In this document: one piece after another, positions 18,801 through 25,076 of the stretch
Position numbering within the stretch: position 1 is the first letter of the stretch
How the letters are laid out: every line of letters starts with the position of its first letter
Assembly: GCA_947090635.1 (NCBI GenBank)
Contig: CAMUOM010000008.1
Location: forward strand, 1-28,723
Length of the DNA: 28,723 nt
Reading direction: 5' to 3'
DNA from: an uncultured Candidatus Saccharibacteria bacterium
GTDB taxonomy: Bacteria; Patescibacteriota; Saccharimonadia; Saccharimonadales; Saccharimonadaceae
Translations under genes and position numbers: made by a program
Notes under the pieces: model-generated
The model's database searches: none
What the model was told of the DNA's origin: nothing
Seen by the model: the letters and a program-made list of their open reading frames with translations, nothing else

Positions 18801-18840
18801 TAATCAGCATCAGTGGTATAACAACCGACGTAAGGTCCAT
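15823..18840 (-). CDS. VirD4/TraG-like type IV secretion ATPase with Pro/Gln-rich tail
   Basis: 1005 aa. One N-terminal membrane helix (about 7-31) is followed by a domain of about 370 residues. The AAA+/HerA-type motor domain then has Walker A GATGMGKS (426-433), AFIDPHGDS, Walker B LFVDEFQNF (681-689) and a downstream ANQFVTQL sensor-like motif (711-718). From about 825 to the end the protein is low-complexity (PQPTPQQP, MPQPMPQQY and similar). Such ATPases move DNA or protein through the envelope; in CPR they are common without a recognisable full conjugation system. It starts 3 nt after the 152-aa gene stop, so the two are translationally linked. Involvement in DNA uptake or secretion is inferred; ComM encoded nearby is compatible with competence. 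Confidence 0.8.
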   Translation of the reverse strand: MDLTSVVIPLMLIIMIFGVTAAIVVTAFVFYRARLREQKNYERSLKMVPIMIHLPPPSEDIKAGGRDTRDVADEMISQAQTMYNVILSTATRGFKSDFYGQRHMSFEVVAHGGLIHYYAVVPTVLIDAIKQAIIAAYPTAQLEEVEELNLFNPTSKISGIAGGEFVLANSFEAPIATYKETKRDATGAILNAFSNAQRGDGLGLQILLRPAHPSWVKSVETRAQNIREGKKDRSVGSTGMKYFAQVFEALWQPPSADKEKEKDGTPKPISGVDQSRIEAMEEKARYAGYEVKIRLIASCPNLERSRQLVGGVVSAFALFNSPNNNSFKFKPIENTEQFATNYIMRFFPQEDNKNILNTVELASVFHLPDQTNVPSTQVERQHFKEVDGPAIVMEKGLLLGYNIYRGRKKAIRLGENDRRRHVYVMGATGMGKSVFLENLALQDMVAGKGFAFIDPHGDSAEKLLSMVPSDRIDDVIYFNPSDMENPIGMNLFEIDPNDPDPERTQDYIIAETMNMLYSLYDPQHQGIVGPRMANIVRNAALLLMADPKGGTFMDIPKVLVDPDFAKPKIKYLKNQRAIDFWTKEWPNAQRSNDAGEVTSWVVSKWADFENTMMSNILGQVHSTVNLRKVMDEGKILLVNLSKGKLGDMPAKLLGMVFVMKFQAAAMSRANIPESERRDFCLFVDEFQNFATDSFESILSEARKYRLSLTVANQFVTQLTDKIRAAIMGNTGTFIIGRVGSEDAENIVKLFAPVFDTEDLQYMPNYTAAVKMLLNGSPTSPFSLQLPPPMGHPNTQLGEELKRLSAVKYGVPRATVEAEIHARLATTPTSSSHNSSDSGEGKGSFLSNWLETRADRLRHGSAASPAGGSQPQPTPQQPNNSASTSVPNGAMNFNHSTQPAPMPLAPSPYGPMPPQQNTPQSMPQPMPQQYSAFPPQSAVPPHNNQMPYPPFSPQYQAPMPPRNGQQMAPQVVPPLPVVHSNQPLYPQQNAPAQPNMQYNVPRQPRS

Positions 18841-18843
18841 ACT

Positions 18844-19302
18844 CTACAACTTTGGCGCTTGGCCCACGATTCTCCCAAACCGTTTCTTAACATAATCACG
18901 CATCATGGCGGAAATATTCATCTGCTCCGTATAGGGGTCCTTAGTGCTATTAGCAATCTCAGCCTTCACCTTGCCCACCCATTCACGTTCAATTTTATCT
19001 GAATCCGCAGCGTCATCTGGGTCAGACGCAGTCACGCCAGAAGTTGGCTGACTGGTACTAGGCGCAGGAGTGGCTGCCACTGGTTGTTGTGGTGGTTGCG
19101 CCACCTGCTCTGCCGCCATGGCGGCCTGTTCAATTCGAGCAATTTGCTCCGCCCGAGCACGAGCAGGGTCAACATTAAAATTATTAGCTTGCGCATTGTA
19201 GTTCGGCACCACAAAATTACCCGGCTGTTGTGGCATCATATTTGGTTGGACAGCAGGTCTTGGTATTTGTTCAAAACGTGGTTGATTGTTTGTTGGTGCC
19301 AT
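18844..19302 (-). CDS. Small Pro/Gln/Ala-rich partner of the secretion ATPase
   Basis: 152 aa. Residues 1-100 are Pro/Gln/Asn/Ala-rich and probably disordered. A charged C-terminal module (about 101-145: DKIEREWVGKVKAEI, DPYTEQMNISAMMRDYVKKR) looks like a compact helical domain. No signal peptide or membrane helix. It is followed within 3 nt by the ATPase and both have Pro/Gln-rich low-complexity regions, suggesting they work together. A function cannot be assigned from sequence. Confidence 0.65.
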   Translation of the reverse strand: MAPTNNQPRFEQIPRPAVQPNMMPQQPGNFVVPNYNAQANNFNVDPARARAEQIARIEQAAMAAEQVAQPPQQPVAATPAPSTSQPTSGVTASDPDDAADSDKIEREWVGKVKAEIANSTKDPYTEQMNISAMMRDYVKKRFGRIVGQAPKL

Positions 19303-19383
19303 ATACCGCTATTATAGCATAAACACGTTAATTGAATACAATTTTTTACAGCTTTTTGTTGTATAATTATCACTTATTTTGGC

Positions 19384-19788
19384 TTATTTTAAGCGCTTCA
19401 TCGTATACAAAATTGCTAAAGCTTCCGTAATTGTTATTAAAATGACATCAAGTAACCCTAGTTTTCCAATCGAATTGAATGACATTAAGACAATTGGCAC
19501 AAAGCTTAAGATGACGCAGATGGCGATTAACCGCCGATAATAAAGCGCTTGCTTTGCCTCCGCTAGCGCCGACGCCGGCAACGGCCGAATAAGCCGATAT
19601 GAATAGTAGCCCAATGTGGCGAGAAACATAATCACCCCAAGTGACGCCATATAAATTAAAAAGAAGACTAGCAAGATACCAGCAAGGCCGCTCGTATCTG
19701 GGCTAGTCAAATTCAGCACGGCCGCCAGCGCCACAACGGACACAAGAAAGCTAACGACTGCTGTATAAATAAGATTTTTGCACCTCAT
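19384..19788 (-). CDS. Small membrane protein, four predicted helices
   Basis: 134 aa with hydrophobic segments near 8-27 (YTAVVSFLVSVVALAAVLNL), 36-62, 89-107 (LIAICVILSFVPIVLMSF) and 111-128. No family recognised. No clear ribosome site precedes the ATG at 19788. A palindromic -10-like element (TTCTATAGAA, 19798-19807) lies only about 10 nt upstream, so the mRNA may be nearly leaderless. Confidence 0.55.
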   Translation of the reverse strand: MRCKNLIYTAVVSFLVSVVALAAVLNLTSPDTSGLAGILLVFFLIYMASLGVIMFLATLGYYSYRLIRPLPASALAEAKQALYYRRLIAICVILSFVPIVLMSFNSIGKLGLLDVILITITEALAILYTMKRLK

Positions 19789-19811
19789 TATGCTTATATT
19801 CTATAGAATTT

Positions 19812-20191
19812 GGGGCAGTAAGGCAATATGCTCAAGGTTTGCGGGAACCGAGCCCGCCCTACTACCCCGAAGAGATGGAGGAGAGGAGGTAACTGACATG
19901 AGTGTCAGGAAAAGTACTATAAGAGAGGCCGCTGGCTGCACAAATTGGTGAAGTCTAAAGTGCGACAAGCTCATCCGCCAAACTAAAATCTAAAAAAGGG
20001 CGCGAGTCACCGGTAGCACAGCCAACAACCTTTCACTGACCGCTCCCGTTCGGGAGCATATCTGCGGAGCTAAGCGCTCCTAGAGAGCGCCTCCGCTCGA
20101 CGCATGTTTGCAACAGAGTGACGGCACTAGCCGCACACTAACGCAAAGTACTCTTTGCCGCGAGGCTAAGACCGTCATTCCTGCTGCAAAC
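19812..20191. ncRNA. Candidate structured non-coding RNA, strand uncertain
   Basis: Several independent stems occur in series. GGGGCAGTA (19812-19820) pairs with TACTACCCC (19860-19868) around GCTC/GAGC and GGTT/AACC. CTGACA/TGTCAG occupies 19893-19908. GCTCCC-GTTC-GGGAGC is at 20042-20057. GCGGAG...CTCCGC (20064-20096) encloses GCGCTC/GAGCGC. A long irregular hairpin at 20106-20191 combines GTTTGCA/TGCAAAC, AGTGACGG/CCGTCATT, TAGCC/GGCTA and GCAAAG/CTTTGC. No ORF of note covers it. It does not match SRP, 6S, 5S, RNase P or tmRNA signatures as far as I can tell. A plus-strand transcript starting near the palindrome at 19798-19807 is possible. Confidence 0.4.
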
Positions 20192-20304
20192 AAACTAGTT
20201 TTATGGAAGAGCGACTTATGGGGCTGCGTTCTCACTTTAAAACCAGTGATGGTCGGTGTCGATGACCTTATCAATCATCTATTTTTGTTTGTTCTGTTTG
20301 TTTA

Positions 20305-20481
20305 ATGGGTAATGTACAAGCTGGATTGGTGACAACTTTGAAGCGAACTTTTGTTAAATTGTTTAATTTTTGTTTGCTTGTCTTTTTGTCTTTCAAGCTT
20401 GTTTTAAGTCTATCAAATTTTAGTGCTTATGTCAACTATTTTAGCGCACTTTGTATTGTTATTTTTATAACATTTATCTAG
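20305..20481 (+). CDS. Doubtful 58-aa hydrophobic small ORF
   Basis: ATG at 20305 to TAG at 20479-20481 encodes a 58-residue peptide, starting MGNVQAGLVTTLKRTF and then almost continuously hydrophobic (FCLLVFLSFKLVL; LCIVIFITFI). It resembles small membrane peptides, including type I toxins, in shape only. No ribosome site is visible and the DNA is T-rich, which by itself yields hydrophobic translations, so it may not be a gene. Confidence 0.2.
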   Translation: MGNVQAGLVTTLKRTFVKLFNFCLLVFLSFKLVLSLSNFSAYVNYFSALCIVIFITFI

Positions 20482-21051
20482 TAGCCAGTTATGCTTAAGT
20501 TTAGTTTTTGCTGTATTTAGTGTTGTAAATATGTACATATTCTAGTTATTTTTATTTGACGTCAAGTTTTTTACAACGCTCCAGGAAGCCCAATTTAGAC
20601 CCAACCATTACCGTTTAAGCTCACTAAATCCCGCCCGATTTAACCAGTCTAGCCAACCGCCGTCACGGCGGTTAAACTAACGCCACATCCACACTAATCC
20701 AGACAGCTTAGTTGTTTAAACCTTTTTAAAACCATCTAACTATCGAACCAGCCACGCAAAGCTAGTCACGTCTACCCTTAAAGTCAAATTAAACATTCAA
20801 ATCGTCTACGACGTAAGCTCTACACGCATACATCGATAGCCAAGCTTACAAAATAAACCGTCTTTATAAGCCTTGGCACACCAAATGCCATGCCGCGGCC
20901 TAAAAACGCATTGTTAAGCCACACAAGCCAGCTGAAATTAAGTTGTGTTCATTTTTTCATAGCATTTTAGCTCAAAATGGCGCCCTGAAGGCGCCTAACA
21001 GCCAAAATCAGACCTCGGACAACAAATTAATGGCTTGATTTACGACAAAAT

Positions 21052-21165
21052 CAAAAAACGACCAGCTGCGAGAATTACTGGTCGTTCAAGAAGATAGATT
21101 TATGTAGTTAATAATGTTTATTTTTGTGTGCGCTGCTTATGAATATATTTTTTATTCATAAGCTA
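21052..21165 (-). ncRNA. Candidate small RNA with own promoter and terminator
   Basis: A consensus promoter (21171-21199) is followed about 7 nt later by a transcript of about 113 nt. It opens with a perfect 11-bp hairpin, GCTTATGAATA/TATTCATAAGC, at about 21134-21163. An A/U-rich linker follows, then a terminator (stem AACGACCAG/CTGGTCGTT, T-run 21058-21053). The only ORF is 13 codons (MNKKYIHKQRTQK) starting inside the 5' hairpin with no ribosome site. No coding gene follows, so this is not an mRNA leader in any obvious way. Family not recognised. Confidence 0.6.
21053..21086 (-). terminator. Terminator of the candidate small RNA
   Basis: On the minus strand AACGACCAG (21086-21078), a 12-nt loop, CTGGTCGTT (21065-21057) and an overlapping T-run to 21053. 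Confidence 0.75.
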
Positions 21166-21170
21166 CTTTA

Positions 21171-21199
21171 ATAATAGACCACTCTAAAAAGACTGTCAA
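21171..21199 (-). promoter_or_regulatory. Promoter of the candidate small RNA
   Basis: Perfect -35 TTGACA (21199-21194), a 17-nt spacer and -10 TATTAT (21176-21171). It is the strongest consensus promoter in the gene-free region and lies downstream of the tmRNA terminator. Confidence 0.75.
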
Positions 21200-21270
21200 C
21201 ATTTTTTATAGCCTTATTTTGGTAATTTTTACTACATTGTAGCCGAATTCTGGGGAAAACTTGGCCGAAC

Positions 21271-21294
21271 AAAAAACAGGGCTACACTGCCCTG
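21271..21294 (-). terminator. tmRNA terminator
   Basis: On the minus strand CAGGGC, loop AGTGTA, GCCCTG is followed by TTTTTT (21276-21271), 15 nt beyond the tmRNA CCA end. Confidence 0.85.
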
Positions 21295-21308
21295 CCTCTG
21301 ATAATGTC

Positions 21309-21729
21309 TGGTGGAGCTGGCGGGTACTGACCCCGCGTCCAAATGGTAACCTGATAATCATCTACGAAGCCTAGTTACTTGCAAAACTGAGGTCAGGCCA
21401 ATTCTTATCAAGTAACAACGATGAATTGGTGCTGATTTGCGTTGGATTTCACCGCAGAGGGCGGCAAAACGCCTCTACTGGCTAAGCAACATAACTATGA
21501 CACCCCAGAACACCTATCTTGCGTCGGCGTTAGGATGGGCTGCGAAAATAAAAAACTAGTGTAAAACTAGGCAGCGACTGCAACTGCAGCTAGCTTAGGA
21601 GCAAAAGCATCCTTGACGCTGGCTACAAATGCCTGCAAACGTGATTTTGCATTTATTATGTGATTGTAAGTGATCAACTACTCGCAAATTACCCTGTTAA
21701 ATTCCATCTGTCAAAGCATATTCAGCCCC
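21309..21729 (-). ncRNA. ssrA: tmRNA (transfer-messenger RNA)
   Basis: 421 nt with encoded CCA. 5' acceptor GGGGCTGA pairs with CAGCTCC (one G-U). The T-arm GCGGG...CCCGC is intact, although the loop reads GTCAGTA rather than TTCAANT. The tag frame, starting with the GCA at 21650, reads AKSRLQAFVASVKDAFAPKL and then AAVAVAA before TAG (21569-21567). At 27 residues it is long, and its Ala-Ala end suits ClpXP-type proteolysis. The resume codon is inferred from the E. coli-like AAATGCAAA context. It rescues stalled ribosomes with SmpB. Confidence 0.93.
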
Positions 21730-21791
21730 AGATACCCTTATCTTAACACACCCGCCGCGGCGCGCCAAGGGCGCCAAATAACCATAAGTGC

Positions 21792-21797
21792 TATAAT
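21792..21797 (+). promoter_or_regulatory. comM promoter -10, implying a leaderless mRNA
   Basis: Extended -10 TGCTATAAT ends only 9 nt before the ATG at 21807. Transcription would then begin 2-4 nt before the start codon, and no ribosome site exists. Confidence 0.65.
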
Positions 21798-21806
21798 GTT
21801 AGTATT

Positions 21807-23300
21807 ATGATCGCACGCACAGCCACAGCGGTTATCAAGGGGTTTGACAGCGTTGCAGTCACGGCCGAATGCTATATCACCAATGGTTTACCCGCGTTCA
21901 ACATCGTCGGTTTAGCCGACAAGTCCATCAACGAATCACGCGAGCGCGTCCGCGCCGCCATAACTAACTCTGGTTTTAAGTTCCCAACCAAGCGCGTCAC
22001 CATCAACCTCCTGCCCGCCTCTGTGGCAAAGGATGGCTCGCACCTCGACCTCGCAATTGCGTTGTCAATTTTAATTGCCAGCGACCAACTACAGCAAGCT
22101 GATGTTAAAAACACACTATTTATCGGAGAACTGGGCTTGGATGGCAGTTTGCAACCAATTCGCGGCGCGTTAAGTCTCGCCGAGTGTGCCACGGGCAAGC
22201 GCTTCAAGCAAGTTATTGTGCCGCGAGCCAATAGTGCGCAAGCTGCGCTAATTCCAAATGCCAATGTAGTAGGAGCTACTACACTTAATAGTGTAGTTCA
22301 GCATTTAATGGGCGAAAAAGTATTGCCTCCCGCCGAGCCGCACGTTGTACAAAATACTTGTACTAATTTAAACCTACTCGACGACATCTATGGACAGGAA
22401 GTTGCCAAGCGCGCGCTTGAAATCGCCGCCGCCGGCCATCACAACATTTTGTTCGTTGGCCCTCCTGGGTCGGGCAAAACGATGTTGGCTAAATCCCTGC
22501 CTGGGTTGTTGCCGCCACTCACTGACGACGAGATTCTCGAGACCACCAAGCTCTACTCGCTAGCCAGTGAGTCTGACGATATTATTACCACGCGCCCATT
22601 CCGCTCACCGCACCACACCGCTTCCCATGTTGCCCTGACCGGCGGCGGCACCAACCTGATGCCGGGCGAGATATCCCTCGCCCACAACGGCGTACTCTTC
22701 CTCGACGAAATGCCCGAGTTTAGCAAACACACTCTTGAGTCGCTACGCCAGCCGCTCGAAGACCACGTGATTCATATCAGTCGCGCCAGCGGTAAGGCCA
22801 CCTATCCCGCCAACTTTATGCTGCTTGCCACCATGAACCCCTGCCCGTGCGGCTACTTCAACGACCCCGACCACGAGTGCACTTGTACACCGCAGCTCAT
22901 CGCGAATTACCAAAAGAAAATTTCCGGCCCACTGCTCGACCGCATAGACATCTTCATTCAAGTCAGCCGCGTACCTCAGCGCGACCTCGGAAAGCGCAGC
23001 ACCACCCCGCTCGCCCACACCTACCGTCAGGCCATCGCGGACGCCACCAACCGCCAAGCCGCCCGCCAGCACTGCTTCAACGCCAGCCTCACCAACCAAC
23101 AACTCAAGCAGCTCGTTCAGTTTGACGACGCCGCCAGCCAGTTGCTCCTGACTGCGACCGAAAAAATGAGCCTCTCCGCCCGCTCCTACTTCAAGCTGAT
23201 GCGCGTCGCGACCACCATCGCCGACCTCGCCGGCCACGACAGCGTGCAAGTTGGCGACATGGCTGAAGCCATCCAGTACCGCCAAGTCACCCTCAGCTAG
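21807..23300 (+). CDS. comM: ComM/YifB family AAA+ ATPase
   Basis: 497 aa, typical for the family. The N-terminal Lon-like (ChlI) domain spans 1-170. The Mg-chelatase-type AAA+ core has Walker A GPPGSGKT (218-225), Walker B LFLDE (297-301), the SPHHTAS insert and a Cys4 zinc-binding motif (Cys346, 348, 358, 360; NPCPCGY...CTC). A C-terminal lid follows (SARSYFKLMRVATTIADL). In Vibrio and Haemophilus ComM is a branch-migration helicase that extends heteroduplex during natural transformation, which suggests transformability here. Its coding strand is C-rich over G-rich, as expected for a gene against the local strand bias. The start is supported by family alignment, although no ribosome site is present. 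Confidence 0.93.
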   Translation: MIARTATAVIKGFDSVAVTAECYITNGLPAFNIVGLADKSINESRERVRAAITNSGFKFPTKRVTINLLPASVAKDGSHLDLAIALSILIASDQLQQADVKNTLFIGELGLDGSLQPIRGALSLAECATGKRFKQVIVPRANSAQAALIPNANVVGATTLNSVVQHLMGEKVLPPAEPHVVQNTCTNLNLLDDIYGQEVAKRALEIAAAGHHNILFVGPPGSGKTMLAKSLPGLLPPLTDDEILETTKLYSLASESDDIITTRPFRSPHHTASHVALTGGGTNLMPGEISLAHNGVLFLDEMPEFSKHTLESLRQPLEDHVIHISRASGKATYPANFMLLATMNPCPCGYFNDPDHECTCTPQLIANYQKKISGPLLDRIDIFIQVSRVPQRDLGKRSTTPLAHTYRQAIADATNRQAARQHCFNASLTNQQLKQLVQFDDAASQLLLTATEKMSLSARSYFKLMRVATTIADLAGHDSVQVGDMAEAIQYRQVTLS

Positions 23301-23360
23301 CCACCACGCCGCATACATACATATATATAATATAAAAGTACAAAATTATCGAAAAAACTA

Positions 23361-23389
23361 TTGACGCCAGCGCGCGCATTCTATATAAT
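23361..23389 (+). promoter_or_regulatory. Promoter of the tRNA-Asn/infC unit
   Basis: -35 TTGACG (23361-23366), a 17-nt spacer and -10 TATAAT (23384-23389), about 20 nt before tRNA-Asn. No terminator separates the tRNA from infC. Confidence 0.75.
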
Positions 23390-23415
23390 TATAGGTGCGT
23401 GTTAAACGTGAACAT

Positions 23416-23490
23416 TCCGGAGTAGCGCAGCGGTAGCGCAGTTGACTGTTAATCAATTGGTCGCCGGTTCGAATCCGGCCTCCGGAGCCA
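23416..23490 (+). tRNA. tRNA-Asn (GTT)
   Basis: 75 nt with encoded CCA. Acceptor TCCGGAG pairs fully with CTCCGGA, the anticodon loop CTGTTAA carries GTT, and the T-arm is GCCGG-TTCGAAT-CCGGC. It starts the transcript leading into infC, 31 nt upstream of that gene. Confidence 0.96.
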
Positions 23491-23521
23491 TATAATAATA
23501 TAATTCAGGTAAGGATAAACC

Positions 23522-24046
23522 ATAGCCAGCAAATCAATTCGGATAAATGGCGAGATCCGTGCCAAAGAGCTACGTGTGATTGATGAAAGTGGTGCTCAAC
23601 TCGGCATTATGTCGAAGAATGACGCCCTCAAACGCGCTCGTGAGGCCGGTCTTGACCTAGTAGAAATCTCACCGACTGCGGTGCCACCTGTTGCGAAAAT
23701 CATCGACTGGGGCAAATACCAGTACCAAAAGATGAAGGAACAGCAGCGTAACAAAAAGAACGCCCATGTCAGTGAACTTAAACAAATTCGCCTCGGCCTC
23801 AAAATTGGCCAGAACGATTTAGAAATTAAGCTACGCAAGATCCGCAAGTTCTTATTAGACGGCGACAAGGTCAAAATTCAATTGATGTTTCGTGGTCGCG
23901 AAATGGCTCATCCAGAGGTCGGACAGGCGCTATTAAAGCGTATTCTTGAAGAGCTCGCCGAAGATGCCGTGGCCGACAACAAGGCTACTATGGCCGGTCG
24001 TAACCTGAGTGTAATAGTAAGGAGCAACAAGAAATGCCAAAAATGA
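23522..24046 (+). CDS. infC: Translation initiation factor IF-3, AUA start
   Basis: 174 aa when started at the ATA at 23522. Upstream of the first conventional start in this frame (GTG, 23576) the reading continues IASKSIRINGEIRAKELRVI, which matches the conserved IF-3 N-terminus (RINEQIRAxEVRVID). TAAGGA lies 7-8 nt before the ATA. The N- and C-terminal domains are both present (GIMSKNDALKRAREAGLDL; FRGREMAHPEVGQALL). IF-3 blocks premature 50S joining and rejects non-canonical starts; non-AUG starts on infC are the basis of its autoregulation. It overlaps rpmI by 13 nt. Confidence 0.93.
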   Translation: MASKSIRINGEIRAKELRVIDESGAQLGIMSKNDALKRAREAGLDLVEISPTAVPPVAKIIDWGKYQYQKMKEQQRNKKNAHVSELKQIRLGLKIGQNDLEIKLRKIRKFLLDGDKVKIQLMFRGREMAHPEVGQALLKRILEELAEDAVADNKATMAGRNLSVIVRSNKKCQK

Positions 24047-24228
24047 AGACCCACAAGGGTACCGCGAAGCGTATTCGCGTAACCAAGGCTGGCAAGATGC
24101 TACAAGAGAGTGCCGCAATGCACCACAAGTTGTCACATCAGACTGCCCGTAACAAGCGCGCCAAAGCAGCGCCAAAGTCAACCACCGGTGAACGTGCTAA
24201 AGTCATTCGCCGTGCATTGGGTATCTAA
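24034..24228 (+). CDS. rpmI: 50S ribosomal protein L35
   Basis: 64 aa. Starts MPKMKTHKGTAKRIRVTKAGK, the L35 signature, and is highly basic throughout. Its ATG lies inside the end of infC (13-nt overlap), with AAGGAG upstream, so it is probably coupled to IF-3 translation. Middle gene of the conserved infC-rpmI-rplT operon. Confidence 0.97.
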   Translation: MPKMKTHKGTAKRIRVTKAGKMLQESAAMHHKLSHQTARNKRAKAAPKSTTGERAKVIRRALGI

Positions 24229-24249
24229 TAATCGAAGTAAGGAGATAAA

Positions 24250-24597
24250 ATGAGAGTTAAACGAGGAGTTACCGCCCACGCACGCCACGCTAAAATGATT
24301 AGCCGTGCCAAGGGCTTCAAGCATAACAGCGCAACCCGCAGCTTCCGCCTAGCCAAGCAGCGCGTTATCAAGGCTTTGCAATATGCCTTCCGCGACCGCC
24401 GCAACAAGAAGCGCGACCTACGCCAGCTATGGATCACCCGCATCAACGCTGCCGCTCGTCAGAACGGCACCACTTATGCCCGTCTAATGTCTGACCTTAA
24501 GAAGGCCAACATTACCCTAGACCGCAAGACCCTAGCTGACCTCGCCGTCCGCGAGCCAGCAGCCTTCGCTGCTATCGTCAAGTCAGTCAATAAGTAA
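24250..24597 (+). CDS. rplT: 50S ribosomal protein L20
   Basis: 115 aa, normal length. Starts MRVKRGVTAHARHAKMISRA and contains AKGFKHNSATRSFRLAKQRV, DRRNKKRDLRQLWITRINAA and RLMSDLKKANITLDRKTLAD, all conserved in L20. It binds 23S rRNA early in 50S assembly and in several bacteria represses this operon. AAGGAGAT lies directly upstream, 21 nt after rpmI. Confidence 0.98.
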   Translation: MRVKRGVTAHARHAKMISRAKGFKHNSATRSFRLAKQRVIKALQYAFRDRRNKKRDLRQLWITRINAAARQNGTTYARLMSDLKKANITLDRKTLADLAVREPAAFAAIVKSVNK

Positions 24598-24614
24598 TCA
24601 CGTCTGACATCGCA

Positions 24615-24639
24615 CGCCTGCCTCTGGCAGGCGTTTTTT
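24615..24639 (+). terminator. Terminator of the infC-rpmI-rplT operon
   Basis: CGCCTGCC-TCT-GGCAGGCG (24615-24633) followed by TTTTTT (24634-24639), 17 nt after rplT. Confidence 0.95.
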
Positions 24640-25021
24640 GTTGCTCTTAGCTTACCTTAAGCCTCACCATTCCAACCGCACACCAGAATTGTCCTAATAA
24701 CAGAGGTGTCTGCAACGAGCAAACTGGCTTAATTAGCGTAGTCTTAATATTTGGGCGGCCGATTAGACTACTGAGTGTCCCGCCGACAGACGAGGCCCGC
24801 CCGTCGTGACGTCCTGACGGGAGAATAAGCTTAAACACTACACCACCACTGCCAACCGTTGTGCACTACACTACTATTAACAGAGGCTGCACACTACACA
24901 ATAAAATACCTAGCATGGGCGCAAATTAAATACCCCGCGAGCTACGTTAAATATCTACCAATAAATTAATACCGGCTAACATCCATCAACCGAGCCACAA
25001 CAACGATACTCCATTTATATC
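24640..25021. other. Intergenic region without recognised genes
   Basis: The plus strand is C/A-rich and G-poor, especially 24840-25020. Short repeats occur: CACTACAC near 24835, 24863 and 24895, and TAACAGAGG twice (about 24699 and 24880). One CCCGTC...GACGGG inverted repeat lies near 24800-24822. No convincing ORF or RNA family. Confidence 0.45.
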
Positions 25022-25049
25022 AAAAACCGCCCGGCTAAAAGCCGAGCGG
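25022..25049 (-). terminator. rnpB terminator
   Basis: On the minus strand CCGCTCGGCT-TTT-AGCCGGGCGG (one mismatch) is followed by TTTTTG (25026-25022), about 28 nt past the RNase P RNA 3' end. Confidence 0.85.
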
Positions 25050-25076
25050 AAAACGAGAAGCCTCAAACAATACAAG

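Larger units (their letters stand above)
19789..21308. other. 1.5-kb region without a convincing protein gene
   Basis: It contains strongly foldable DNA (19812-20191), a T/G-rich plus-strand stretch with a 58-codon hydrophobic ORF (20305-20481), a C/A-rich stretch (about 20580-20960) with hairpins at 20654-20674 (AACCGCCG-TCA-CGGCGGTT) and about 20979-20996 (GGCGCC-CTGAA-GGCGCC), a candidate small RNA (21052-21165), and the tmRNA terminator. Together they suggest one or more non-coding transcripts. Confidence 0.6.

Noticed and set aside
19812..19868. Bacterial SRP (4.5S) RNA
   Set aside because: The hairpin size is suggestive, but the required GGTCAGG...GGAAGNAGCAGCC signature of helix 8 is absent.
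19789..21308. Possible replication origin, because genes diverge from this region and gyrase genes are close
   Set aside because: No DnaA box cluster was seen and no dnaA or dnaN is present. The plus strand is C-rich on both sides (also within comM and rplT), so no leading/lagging switch occurs here.
24647..24838. 63-codon minus-strand frame after rplT
   Set aside because: No ribosome site, no recognisable similarity, and unusual composition following the local G/T bias.
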